64,000 bases of DNA from Pseudoips prasinana (taxonomy: Eukaryota; Arthropoda; Insecta; Lepidoptera; Nolidae): assembly GCA_951640165.1 (NCBI GenBank), contig OX621247.1, forward strand, positions 34,508,001 through 34,572,000, given 5' to 3'. The position numbers and the translations under genes are program-made. The notes beneath the pieces were generated by a model. The model saw nothing but the letters and a program-made list of their open reading frames with translations, had not been told where the DNA came from and did not search any database. Of this stretch, positions 40,388-50,773 are shown one piece after another (position 1 is the first letter of the stretch; each line of letters begins with the position of its first letter).

Positions 40388-40638
40388 AATAATAACATCT
40401 GGTGACAATGTCACACAGATCATCCTAGCCCCAAACTAAGCAAAACTTGTAATATGGATACCAGGCGACGATATACATACTTATATAGATAGATAAATAC
40501 TTATATACATAGAAAACTCAGAACTCAGAAACAAATATTTGTATTCATCACACAAATATTTGCACTTACCGGGATTCGAACCCAGGACCACCAGCTTCGT
40601 AGGCAGGAGCACTACCAACTAGGCTAGGAGACCGTCAA
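40388..40638 (-). mobile_element. SINE-B nested in SINE-A
   Basis: Reverse strand: GACGGTCTCCTAGCCTAGTT head, GGGTTCGAATCCC box, core and TCACCAGATGTTATTATT tail. Confidence 0.9.
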
Positions 40639-40780
40639 TGTTTTTGTAAATACATACTTATATAGATAATTACACCCAGACATGTTCAAGCACACAAATA
40701 TCTATCCTGGGTGGGAATCAAACCCACGGCCTACGGCGTAAAAACAAGTACCTACCGACCACGTCAAACGGCCCGTCAAT

Positions 40781-41399
40781 TTCATAGTCCCCGCAATACA
40801 TTCAAACCAACCACATCCTCGCGGAAAATAACAAGCAACGACATGGTGAAATTACTAAATTTCATTGCAGCACGTGACATGAATCTGAAACGTACGTTTT
40901 CAAACGTATTTAGAATTTAAATTCTCGTTTTTACCAATACAGAGGGTATCATTATGTTTTAAAGAAAGGGGAAACGTGTGGCAAAATTAGGGATATTTTT
41001 GAAGGGGCGTAAGGTCTTAATTTATAAATTATATGTAACGTACGGAATCGTTTCAGATTGATTAATAACTTCACGAAAACTTAAACAGAATCTTTTTTTA
41101 TATGACAGCAAAGTAAATGAGCAAGTGGGTCATATGCTGCCTATGGAGACTCGCAACACCAGAGGAGCCGTAAGTGCGTTGCCAGCCTTCAAGAATTATT
41201 TATAGTATCAACATAGTTGGTAAGGTACATTTTTTTATTTATTTTCGTGGTTTAATTTTGCTCCCAGTAATTGAGGACAGTTACCGTTAATGACGTAACA
41301 ATGTAAAGTAAACTTTGTATATTACTGCCAAAATCACTAATTTACAAGTGTTATTTTTTCAAAGTTTACGGGAATGAAAGCGTTTCTAATTTTATTTTA
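40781..41399. other. unassigned DNA
   Basis: No gene or clear repeat. Confidence 0.5.
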
Positions 41400-41450
41400 T
41401 GCCATAGGGCGGCTTGAACAACTTTGATATAATCACTACCCAACCGTAAA
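41400..41450 (-). repeat. repeat H fragment
   Basis: GGGCGGCTTGAACAACTTTG and TAATCACTACCCAACC match the start of H in reverse. Confidence 0.5.
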
Positions 41451-41756
41451 GTACGACATTTTGATTTACCTATACGTAGATTTGTAGTTGAATCTGTTAC
41501 TTGCGTAGACTATAGTCACAATGACATTATACAAATAAATTCCTCAGCACGCTTTTAACTATACAACTATTTCATTTAGATGGTGTAATAAAACGGTTTC
41601 ACCTCATAAAAACATTTTAGACACTAAGCCTGAACATATTAGTGAAACTAAGTTGCTGGTATTTGACTTAGTTGTTGAAGGCTCTAAATTTTAACTCCCT
41701 CAACAATGCTGTTTGTGTGTAAATAAAAAATGTGAGCCATCACGGGACGCCTGACA

Positions 41757-41979
41757 GATGTGAAACATCGACATTATTTTGTAAAAGTAATATGCAGAAA
41801 AGAACATATTGTGATAGGAACTAAATATGTCATAATGATAAAATAAAAAGTCGATTGCGCATGGCGACGCGTCGCCACACCGTACACACTACTATCGTAT
41901 AGCGTGGCGACGCGTCGCCACGGCATGCGTCGCCACGCCAGAAATCTGTTTTTACGTGCGGCTATAGATGTTTCACATC
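41757..41979. mobile_element. possible MITE with GGCGACGCGTCGCC palindromes
   Basis: GATGTGAAACATC at the left is inverted at the right as GATGTTTCACATC. Between them are a 16-bp palindrome TGGCGACGCGTCGCCA (41,862-41,877), a 20-bp palindrome CGTGGCGACGCGTCGCCACG (41,903-41,922) and a third partial copy at 41,925-41,939. The CpG density is far above the AT-rich background. The element status is inference. Confidence 0.5.
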
Positions 41980-42440
41980 AATAAAAGCTACAAGTAAATA
42001 AAATATGAATAATCTTTATTTTTAAGTAAAAACTACGTCCGCATTTAGCAAATAAATCCCTGTATAACTTTTCCTACTTATGAGTCGCTGAAATAGTTAT
42101 TTTTATGGCAAAATACGAGGCCATTGAAGGAGTTAGAATGGCGAAAAACTGAATCTGCGTATGGCACAATGGTAAGACAACAAACAAATTACTTCAGTTT
42201 TTGATGTGTAACATTTTTTCACTGGTTAGCTGGTTATTTTTCGTGGGAATGATTTTGGAAAAGAAACGGAAATCTGCTATAATAAACCGGGGAAGCGCGC
42301 GCACACACAGCGCGCTATTTGATTTGACCAATGAGCGCGCGCGTTGGTGGCGATGTCTATGAGATGGTGCCAACCCATTTTGCATGAGGTTGGTACCACA
42401 ATGTGCTGTTATATTTTTATTTTATTTTATTTCATCTGTA
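41980..42440. other. unassigned; GCGCGCGC pair
   Basis: GCGCGCGC occurs at 42,295-42,302 and 42,335-42,342 around CAGCGCGCTATTTGATTTGA and a CCAAT. No gene start follows. Confidence 0.45.
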
Positions 42441-42669
42441 AGGGTTCCGTACCATTATCTATAAAAACGAGTAAAACATTCACGTTTGTTGTATGGGAGC
42501 CCCCTTAAATATTTATTTGATTTAATTTTAGCAACAGAAATACAACATCTGTGAAAATTTCAACTGTCTCACTATTACGGTTCATGAGATACAGCCTGTG
42601 ACAGACGGACAGACAGACAGCGAAGTCTTCGTAATAGGGTCCCGTTTTACCCTTTGGGTACGGAACCCT
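42441..42669 (+). mobile_element. repeat J with 13-bp TIRs
   Basis: Ends AGGGTTCCGTACC and GGTACGGAACCCT are exact inverted repeats. The middle has GTGAAAATTTCAACTGTCTC and ACAGACGGACAGACAGACAG. 229 bp, no coding. Confidence 0.85.
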
Positions 42670-42671
42670 AA

Positions 42672-43136
42672 AAATGCTGACACAATAAATTTGTTTAGAC
42701 GTAAGCTGAAAGAATTTTTAATATATAAGGCATATTACTCAATAAATGATTATATAAATGACAAAAATGTATGAATTTAGTTTTAGTAATGATTATAATG
42801 TGATATTAATTATTATTTGTGATATTAGACATCAGATATTATTATAATATGCAGTCTTCTTCTTCTTCTTCTTCAATTTATTTATATTCAATTAATTATA
42901 TGACCAAAGATGTTTATTAGTGACTTAATTATTTTAATTATTTATAGAAAATGATAGAAATTGATGTATTTTTAGAAACAATATTAATTGTATTGATAGA
43001 TAATGCTCGTTGCTAAGCATAACAATTAAAATGTTTAAAATATTGCACACCTCATTGGTATGTTACAGAGATACTTAATACAATACCACATTGTTCTACC
43101 TGTAATAAGCAATAAATAAATTTGACTTTGACTTTG
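42672..43136 (+). mobile_element. 5'-truncated LINE 3' end with (TTTGAC)n tail
   Basis: The first ~100 bp translate to a LINE C-terminus (N-L-F-R-R-K-L-K-E-F-L then Y-Y-S-I-N-D-Y) and stop. A 3' UTR with a (TTC)n stretch follows and ends AATAAATTTGACTTTGACTT. The protein resembles the last residues of the two-ORF LINE at 54,539 (Y-Y-T-I-N-D-F), so same broad group. Confidence 0.7.
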
Positions 43137-43739
43137 TATATTGTACTGCCTGAGCTGTGGCCCGAAGCCCATAAGGGTGCCCTCAGGTATTAGTCGCTTA
43201 AATTAAGCTACTGGTTGAGAGCCTTTTGCGCTAGCCAACTGCTCGTTGTTTTCAATTCTTTAATTTTAATATACAATTGCTAAATGTAACAATAATAGCT
43301 TAGTAACTTACTATTTATTATTTATTTAAGGACATTAAAAATATATGTGACGAAACAGACCGCATGGACGGACTAATTCAAAATATTTTGTTGCTTTAAT
43401 TACTGTGTTTATGTAATACATTGTGAGCTTGACAAGTACAAGTGTATGTAAATACCCAAGTGCTGAATAAATTTCATTATTTCGTATGTATGTACTAACT
43501 TGGCCACTTATGAGAACATCTCATCAGTGAGTGACCGCCTGCCAAGATAAATGGCAATATCGCTCCAGGGTCATTTGTGTAAATAGGTTTACTGTGATTA
43601 TGCTCGCCATGTTGGCAGGCTCATATCGAGCTAATAAAATATGGGTAACAGCTGTTGGTTAACGCTATCACTAGGTGTATTATTATCGTGATTTTTAGAC
43701 ATACTTTGTAATAAATATTTATTTGTCTGAAATAAGTTA
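43137..43739. other. unassigned DNA
   Basis: No gene; 43,150-43,250 (GAAGCCCATAAGGGTGCCCT) may be an old repeat. Confidence 0.4.
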
Positions 43740-43990
43740 TCTATACTAATATTATAAAGAGGTAACGTTTGTGAGTTTGTGACATTGTAAGGGGTAATCT
43801 CTGGATCTACTGAACCGCTTTACAAAATTATTTTACCAATAGAAAGCTACGTTATTGTGGAGTGTCATAGGCTATGAAAAATTCCAAAATTAATAACGTA
43901 TCTTTACTTAATTTTGAATAATATAATTCAAGTTGCGGGACAAACGGGCGTGGACAAAAATATTTATAACGCGGAACGAATTCTGCGGGC
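43740..43990. mobile_element. Helitron-like relic
   Basis: ACTAATATTATAAAGAGGTA followed by GTTTGTGAGTTTGTGA resembles the Hel-N start. The remainder diverges, and the 3' end is not clear. Confidence 0.4.
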
Positions 43991-44077
43991 ACGAAGTGAA
44001 CGAAGTCTGTGTATAATAATTTGAGAGGTCAAACGCGTTCTAAGCTGTAAGATTGGATCTTCAATATAAGGTATTTT

Positions 44078-44335
44078 CTTACTTATCGAATGGGGAGTGG
44101 TTACCCTGGTGTCAGAGATATTCAAGCCACCCATCAGGCCTCTAAAATGGCTTACGACAGTAGTCAAATGACTAAAATCGATAGCTTGACGTGCCCTTCT
44201 AAGCATGGAGACGCTGGGAAAGTAAACCAATTTGGAAGTTAACCATCTATAGACTTATTACTTATATTACTTAACCTCCCCGATCAATTACGGACCGGTG
44301 AAAGCATCTTTCTATGAACGCATATACGGTAATAA
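44078..44335 (+). repeat. repeat H, full length
   Basis: AGTGGTTACCCTGGTGTCAG, AGGCCTCTAAAATGGCTTAC, GAAAGTAAACCAATTTGGAA and AAAGCATCTTTCTATGAACG, in the same order as at 52,035. Confidence 0.75.
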
Positions 44336-44600
44336 AATTTAAGTTAAGTGCAACAAGGTAGTGCACAGCTTTTTTCCTCTCTTCAAGCTGTAACATAAGT
44401 AGTAGACGTAACTTATCTACCCATGAAACTAAACTTATTAAATAAAACCATTTTGCAAAGTACGCAATACGTTTTTTACTCTCCTTTCTTACCAGCATTA
44501 GCTGATCAATTCTTGTATGGGAAGAATTATTGACACGCATATATGACTAACATAGTTATTTTAATTATTTTTATACATATAAATTAACCTGTTCAATCTG
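44336..44600. other. unassigned DNA
   Basis: No gene or clear repeat. Confidence 0.5.
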
Positions 44601-44661
44601 TGCGAAGGTAGGGTGAAAGTATATATAAGTGTACTATATCCAGTTCCACCCTACCTTCGCA
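44601..44661. repeat. 15-bp inverted repeat around AT-rich spacer
   Basis: TGCGAAGGTAGGGTG at 44,601-44,615 and CACCCTACCTTCGCA at 44,647-44,661. Could be a 61-bp miniature TIR element; no clear target duplication. Confidence 0.85.
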
Positions 44662-44737
44662 TAACACTACATACCTGGAGGTTTGAAAAAGACGCAGCAA
44701 AGATAAGTTCGTTCATTGTACCTTATTCATAAATAAA

Positions 44738-45036
44738 TAAATAATATCTTCTGATTCCAAACTAGGCAAAGCCTCTGTTATGGCAACCAGACAACTGATA
44801 AACTTACGTTTTTTTTATGACTACTTGTCGCGGGGTACTTTACAAACATATAATAAACGGTCACAAATTACATACATAAATATTTATTACATACACTTAA
44901 TAAATAAAACACTCCCAGACACAGAACAGATAATCGTGTTCATCGCACAAATATTTGTCCTGAGTGGGAATCGAACCCACAACCTCTGTCTTTGCAGTTA
45001 GAGTCACTAACTACTAGACCAACAAGACAGGCAGGT
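44738..45036 (-). mobile_element. SINE-L containing a SINE-C fragment
   Basis: Body with TATGGCAACCAGACAACTGA and head with GTGGGTTCGATTCCC in reverse. Between them 44,825-44,875 (TTGTCGCGGGGTACTTTACA) matches the end of SINE-C. Confidence 0.8.
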
Positions 45037-45063
45037 ATTTAATTAAATGCTAATTATATGTTA

Positions 45064-45201
45064 CTAGCTGTGCCCCCCGGTTTTCCCCACGTTATAAATC
45101 TCACTTTATAAATTATAGCCTATGGACGTCCAGCCGTTTAGACGTGAATAAGTAACAAACATACACACTCACAAACTTTCACCTTTATAATATTAGTGTG
45201 A
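45064..45201 (-). mobile_element. Hel-N, 138 bp
   Basis: Reverse strand starts TCACACTAATATTATAAAGG and ends GGGGCACAGCTAG. Flanked by A and T. Confidence 0.85.
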
Positions 45202-45852
45202 TACATTTTTGTTTTTGTTAATTGTCACGATCGTTGCAAACTTCTTATGCATCCTCTTAACAAGTTACCAATATTTTACTAACTTTAAATTATTTCTAAC
45301 GTCTATATGAGTGTATTTTAATAACATACGTCGTACTTGTTAAATTATTATAATTACATATGTGGAACAAAGAAAGTTAATTTGCCTCAGTTTGTAAACT
45401 CTTTGGTTACGTCAACACTTGTGAATAAACAATATGGAGGGAGCGTGTGTGAAGTTTACGAAATGGTTTCTTTTTATGAGTTCTGCCAATGTTGTTTGTT
45501 AGTTATGTTTTTGTAAGTGGCAGCTTGTATGAATGAACACGCAATGTATTGTAAATTTGTAGTATTGTTGAAGCCTTTATAACTAGGTACCTTTACGGGT
45601 CTGTAAGTGCATATAGCACCTAGGCTTGTCTGTACACAGAGCAGATATTTGGATGCATGAACAAATTATAATAATAATAATCTTTATTGTTCAGAAAATA
45701 TATAGTCTCGTTACATAAATCTCTGGTCTCCACACTAAGATTCCCTGTGTCGTGGAGGCCAGTCTCTTTCATCTTGGTTCAAAAATACAATAAAATTATT
45801 AAATTACAATTATATATATATATATGTAGAAAAATTAAAGTTAAACGTAAAT
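45202..45852. other. unassigned; decayed SINE and LINE tails
   Basis: 45,590-45,665 resembles a decayed SINE-A head. 45,670-45,790 (AATAATCTTTATTG, GTGTCGTGGAGGCCAGTC) may be a LINE 3' end in reverse. No gene. Confidence 0.4.
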
Positions 45853-46546
45853 AAAGGAGAAGGAAACTTCTGGGCCCAGCAGTTAACTAGTTGAAATGTG
45901 GATTCAAAAAACCGTTATATTTTTCTAAAGGCAATCACAAAATCTCATATCATGTTTCTATCTAGGAAGCGAGAAAACTTAAATTGAGTTATAAAACGAA
46001 ATAATCGATTAAATAATGACAAATTGCTCGCAATCGATTAAGAATAAATCGGTAAAATCTCAGAATATGTTTTAAAATCAAGTGACATGTGTTTTTCGTG
46101 GAATCGATTCATAGCGGATCGTATTCCATAATTTTTTCTTCGGGCAACACTTCTCTGCCTGACAGCCTTTACATGCTCTTTGACTGTCACTCGTTCGTTG
46201 TCTTTCTTTTTAAGTGCGCACGTATTTTTCATGTTTTATTTGTGGTTTTCTTCGACTGTAGTGTCTGCCCGGGGCGCGGGGGATCTAAACGTGCCAGATC
46301 TTCGACATGCCACACTCTCCATGCATAAAACCATGACACAACCGAAGCTATTCAACAATATTTTGTAAAAAACTACAATTTAACCTCACTTTTACTATAC
46401 TTCATATAACTTTATTCCTGGATAGCCAAATTTCACCAAAATTTCAGTGAGGTCTTGTTATTATAATTATCCTCTCACAAATAAGGCTAGTTTGATTCAG
46501 TTAACACCTGGGCCCAGGAATGTATGGAGTCATTACCTTCTCCTTT
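45853..46546 (-). mobile_element. non-autonomous TIR element P, copy 2 (694 bp)
   Basis: Same ends as the copy at 25,464, in the opposite orientation. It contains about 110 bp (46,115-46,230) that the other copy lacks. Apparent TA beside each end. No transposase. Confidence 0.85.
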
Positions 46547-46579
46547 ATACATTTAAACATGGCATATGGCTAGAAAACG

Positions 46580-46612
46580 GTGGGTGTGTGTGTGTGTGTG
46601 TGTATGTGTGTG
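46580..46612. repeat. (GT)n microsatellite
   Basis: GTGTG repeats over about 30 bp, interrupted further on. Confidence 0.9.
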
Positions 46613-46795
46613 CGTATGTTTCTGTGTTTGTATATGTGTCTTGTCTCCACAAAAAAAAACAAAACTTGTATATCATTGTTGAATCTAATCGGTGGTTTTA
46701 AAAGAATTTAGAACTTTTATTCAATAGTTTAATAGTTTCTCTAGATCGCTGTAATTTAGACTTTTAAGGTATATATAAGGTATAACAAGGTATTC

Positions 46796-46925
46796 CAGCG
46801 ATTTCCAGCGACCAGGGGCCTGCCCACGCTGCGTCTTGCGGTTCGTGGTCGCCAGTCAAGAACCTTTCTGCTCCAACGGTCGTTGGTTCTACAAACTATG
46901 TCCCCTGCCCACCGCCACTTCAGCT
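46796..46925 (-). mobile_element. RTE-type LINE internal piece (E)
   Basis: GCGATTTCCAGCGACC joined by a deletion to AGGGGCCTGCCCACGCTGCG, then TCAAGAACCTTTCTGCTCCA. Reverse orientation; the 3' tail is missing. Confidence 0.7.
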
Positions 46926-47499
46926 TTGTAATTCTTCGGGCGGTGACTTTGGGTCACACAAAGAGCACCATTATAGAGCACTATGCTCGAAATTTCCCTG
47001 CGAAATCGAATCAGAAATGTCTGTTTATCGACTTCGAAATAAAACCTCTCGAATCTGCATGTGTATATTGACCATCGACGGACACGTCGCGGAGGACATC
47101 ATCATCATATTGTTATTTTTGGCAGAGCGCCTACCCCAAATAGCGGGTACTGGTTCGAGACTTTCACTGATTGCCCATTTATTGTTACAAATTTGTTACA
47201 AAAATCTTATACAACTACGTCATCCTACAGAAATGACTTCTATCAAGTCTTAAACGCATACGAAAATATTAAAACGACTGGTAAGACTGGCTTTGTCCTG
47301 GCTACAAAAGAATTCAAAAGCAGCCCGTACTGCAGTGAAGGCTTCTAAAAGCAAATTGGCTGTTTAAAAATAAACAATGACCTGCAGTGGGTAATAAAAA
47401 ATAGTAAAAGGTATTGATATTTAGTGCAAAGAATCAAGATAGACCACCATGGGTATATACAACAAGTTTTTCCAGCGTTTTCCATGACGGTATCCCGGG
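46926..47499. other. unassigned, with unidentified open frame
   Basis: A 95-residue frame at 47,061-47,348 (plus) starts H-R-R-T-R-R-G-G-H-H-H-H and ends before TAA. No domain is recognisable and no splice or promoter context supports it. It follows an RTE fragment. Confidence 0.35.
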
Positions 47500-47600
47500 A
47501 CGGGGACGGGATACAGCCGTGATTTAGCCGTGTGGTTTCAGGCCAAGAAATAATAATAGGGCCACCTCATACCATCTCGTGGCTGTCGTCAAAGTGACTA
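47500..47600 (-). repeat. interspersed repeat T
   Basis: Reverse strand matches the copy at 51,325: TATGAGGTGGCCCTATTATT and GAAACCACACGGCTAAATC. Confidence 0.65.
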
Positions 47601-47644
47601 AGGGCTGGTTGGGCAGCAGCATCATCTATGTACTACCTAATTGC

Positions 47645-47890
47645 CCGCTTGAGTAGGTTTCGCCGGACCGTCTCAACTGGGCCGTGTTGAAACCGGTAGT
47701 AGAGACACCCGCTGAGTTTGTTTCGCTGGGTCTTCTCAGTTGGGGCGCATTGGATCCGGTGGTAGCATTAAAGCGCTAGACTATTACTAGAAATAATAAT
47801 GTATACAACTATAATACTACAAACATGTTCTGACTATTTACAAGCGCTTTTTTAAAGTCTACGTGAATAAAAACCTTTTTATTTTTTATT
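47645..47890 (+). mobile_element. LINE 3' end G, internally deleted
   Basis: Starts CCCGCTTGAGTAGGTTTCGC, keeps the two V-S...LNW...PVV motifs, then jumps from TAGCATTAAAGCGC at 47,777 directly to ACTAGAAATAATAATGTATA and the tail. About 190 bp of the usual body are missing. Confidence 0.85.
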
Positions 47891-48089
47891 ATTAACGTTC
47901 TGCTTACGCTTAAATTAAATAAATCGAATTTAATATTGCTAGATTCAACGGTAAAAATTTACATAGACGCAAGTGCTTCTGGTTGAATTTCAGCCATCAT
48001 CAACGGGCACTAGCCATAAGCAAGATTTTTTAGTACAAAAGTGGGTGCCAAAAAACAGGTGTTCTCTCTCTCTCTCTCTATTCCTTCAC

Positions 48090-48236
48090 TCCCACCATCC
48101 AATGGGTTATATTTCTTTCCTGTCAGAAATATCCCGAAACACTTCATGCCCCGAACGGGAAAACGAATTCAGGACCTCTTTATCTTCGGTTGAACACAAT
48201 AACTCTAGACCAATGAGGCATTTTCAAACATTTACC
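48090..48236 (-). mobile_element. SINE-D, degenerate
   Basis: CACCATCCAATGGGTTATAT, a decayed box at AAACGAATTCAGGACCTC and CTCTAGACCAATGAGGCATT correspond to D in reverse. Confidence 0.6.
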
Positions 48237-48765
48237 TTCTGAGTCACAGTCTTAACTAGTTCAGAGGGTACGGATAATATGCTAAAAAACATGGTCTATG
48301 CAAATTTAGTGGATACACCGTAGTTTTAAGCATAAAATGTAGATACATGCATGCAAACTCCTGTGTTCTCTCCTGTATTAGGTTTATTATACTTAATAAA
48401 GGAAATTTGAATTTGAATTAAAGGGTAAAATTAAGGACTGTTTCTTTGAAGGTGTTCTATAAACCGTTAACTAACAGTGGCTAAGTGACGCAATAACATA
48501 GGTACATATTACATTGAGTATGATTAGCCTTCTAACGACCAAGGATACGTAAATAAGTAACTTAATGGATTGAAGGTAACGGGCAAGGTTGAGTTCAGTA
48601 AAGGTTTAAATAATTAAGGAGTCACTTCCTATCGGGCATACATTAAAAAGGTAATTGATTCTGTACTTTATTTATAGCTTTGTTACTGTACGACACTATC
48701 AACTTAATAATAAAACTTCGTCATTTTGTCAGTGATTTTTCCCGGCTCAGATGTGTGAAGAGTAG
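48237..48765. other. unassigned DNA
   Basis: No gene or clear repeat. Confidence 0.5.
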
Positions 48766-48838
48766 TTACTTACCGCATGAGCAGTGGTTTCCTTAATGTC
48801 AGAGTTGTTCAAGCCGCCTAATAGGCCTCTGACATGAC
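48766..48838 (+). repeat. repeat H fragment
   Basis: TACCGCATGAGCAGTGGTTT and TCAAGCCGCCTAATAGGCCT, the first part of H. Confidence 0.7.
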
Positions 48839-49056
48839 ACTCAGACTCAGAACAACTAAATTATGCGTCACAAAAATAGATGTCCTGTGCGGGAATCGAA
48901 CTAGGAACAGGAAGTGACAATTTAAAGTTTTAAATATAATTTACTACATCTTATCTGAATGGTTCTGTCTATATTAAGGTGAGAATTCCATATTATTATT
49001 ATGAAGACCTGGTCTTTATAGAGACGGTGTAAACCGCTGTACCATACGTACAGTCA
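48839..49056 (-). mobile_element. SINE-C split by a G fragment
   Basis: SINE-C pieces at 48,839-48,912 (ACTCAGACTCAGAACAACTA) and 49,023-49,056 (TGTAAACCGCTGTACCATAC) flank a reversed G piece (48,925-49,022) with AATGGTTCTGTCTATATTAA. Confidence 0.65.
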
Positions 49057-49139
49057 AATGTCAGGATGGGAAAATTGGACCTTAGTAAAATATAAAACCA
49101 TTGGTGAAAGTCATTTATTTTGGCCATGATGTATACAGT

Positions 49140-49256
49140 ATCTATATTTCAGTTTCACCAGATGATAAAAAAAAATTGTTCTGGTTGAGGACCGAACCCA
49201 CCTCTGACTTAGCTGTCAGGATCACTTACCACTAGGCCAAGAGGCCCGTCAGTACA
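49140..49256 (-). mobile_element. SINE-L head
   Basis: Reverse strand: CTTGGCCTAGTGGTAAGTGA head and GGGTTCGGTCCTC box. Confidence 0.75.
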
Positions 49257-49749
49257 AAAACTAAGTAAAATGGAAGGCGATGATTGAGTCAAACAAACAT
49301 ATGTGCATGTTTTTATATCATTATTATTAACCTCACTCATATTTTCACAGAATTCGTAGCAGGAAAGTTGCTCGTAGCTTCGTAGTAACTTGTAGCCTCT
49401 TAGTAGTTTGAAGCGCTACGCAGTTACGTTACGTTGCTTCGAAAAGGGCTAAATGATTATCATACTGCCAAAGTCATATAATCATATATTTGTAAGATAG
49501 ACTATATAGCTGTTATAGAATTAGATGTTAGATCCATAACTGCATCATTCTTTAAATTGCATGTGACGTTTAAATGTAATTTAGGCTTTCAATTTCTTTT
49601 TTATTAACTAAACAATCAAGGTGTTTATTTATTGATACAACCTTAAATAACTGGTGTATACCAGAAAGGAAAAATGTCATTACCATTTATTAGTTATTGA
49701 GAGTCACGAATTCCGCCATTGAACTACTAAGCCTATTAAGTCTATTTAA
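49257..49749. other. unassigned DNA
   Basis: No gene or clear repeat. Confidence 0.5.
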
Positions 49750-49930
49750 TCATCATCATCATAATATCAACCGAAAGACGCCTAATGTTGGACAACGGCG
49801 GGAGGTGTTTGCCCATCAGTGCCGTATTAGATATATATTTGTTTGATAGTTTAAATATCTCCACAATTGCCGGTCTTACGCTAACAAGATCATCGGTCCA
49901 CGCTACGTCTTCAGATTCCTGGTCATTTTT
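49750..49930 (-). mobile_element. RTE-type LINE 3' end (E), rearranged
   Basis: ATCATCATCATAATATCAAC tail, then CCGAAAGACGCC, a foreign stretch near 49,828-49,855, then CTCCACAATTGCCGGTCTTA and a deletion-bearing remainder. Confidence 0.75.
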
Positions 49931-49951
49931 TTTTAAAGGCAACGCCTGCAC

Positions 49952-50110
49952 TCTTGAGTCCTTTAAAAACATATAATAGACGGACGCAAATTACATGCAA
50001 ACTCAGAACAACTATTTATGGGACTTACAAATTGTGGTTCAACAATTGTTGTTGAACCCGTGAAACGAAACGGCGAGGCGACTGTCTCAGCCACTACGCC
50101 ACACGTATTT
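49952..50110 (-). mobile_element. SINE-C
   Basis: Reverse strand: CGTGTGGCGTAGTGGCTGAG head, CGTTTCACGGGTTCAACAAC box region, and AGTTGTTCTGAGTTTGCATG body. Confidence 0.8.
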
Positions 50111-50773
50111 ATTGACCGTATGGCTCTTAAAACCGGTATAATTTTACCTATGTTAGCGCAAAGTTGTAGGAAGAGACTCCGTTAAACACTGCGCCACTCG
50201 TGTAGTCGGTCACCATCAGTTGCTGTTAGTATGCAAACAATAAATAAGGGTGTAGTGGCAACAACTACAGTATAAAACCTACTTTCTACAAATTCTCTAT
50301 GATAGTGAGTGACGTTTAAAAAAGATAGAACTTAAAGATTAAGTCAAAAAGTAAAATAGTTTTACATGTTAACACGCTTCTGATTTCTACTCCTTCTACT
50401 AATTTATTGGTCTCACTAAATTGGTGACTCCTACTAAAAGTTCATTATACACCGTAAGAGTGAGACAGTATTATTTTTAGGTGTGAACCTCCTATACCTA
50501 CATATAGAACGTGGCCTCTTTCCATCTTTGATTGATTTAGGTAGACGCGACAGATTGAGATTTATATTTGGCACCAAATTTGTTGGAAAATCCGATTTTC
50601 GGATTCGTTTAGACGTAATCCGACAGCTGTGTTTGTATAAGATCTTGCTTTTTCATTTCACTTTCAATTCATTCTCTTTGCGCTTTTAGGGATGAAGGTA
50701 ATGTTTCGTTATTAAGTACAATGGTATATAAATATTTGACATTTTTAATTATTATTTAATGGTCTAATTAAAA
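50111..50773. other. unassigned DNA with a SINE-C scrap
   Basis: TAAACACTGCGCCACTCGTG at 50,183 is a second SINE-C head remnant. No gene. Confidence 0.45.

Larger units (their letters stand above)
40150..40780 (-). mobile_element. SINE-A split by Hel-N and SINE-B
   Basis: Three SINE-A pieces in order: 40,150-40,229 (tail and core to GGAAACTAGATAACCA), about 40,365-40,388 (ACATATGCCTACTACATATA) and 40,643-40,780 (TTTTTGTAAATACATACTTA to head). Two separate insertions interrupt it. Confidence 0.85.

Noticed and set aside
42295..42345. CpG and CCAAT promoter of a host gene
   Set aside because: No initiator, TATA or coding sequence follows within range on either strand.
47061..47348. 95-residue open frame as a gene
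   Set aside because: No recognisable motif, no promoter or splice context, and an adjoining transposon fragment. Kept only as unassigned.
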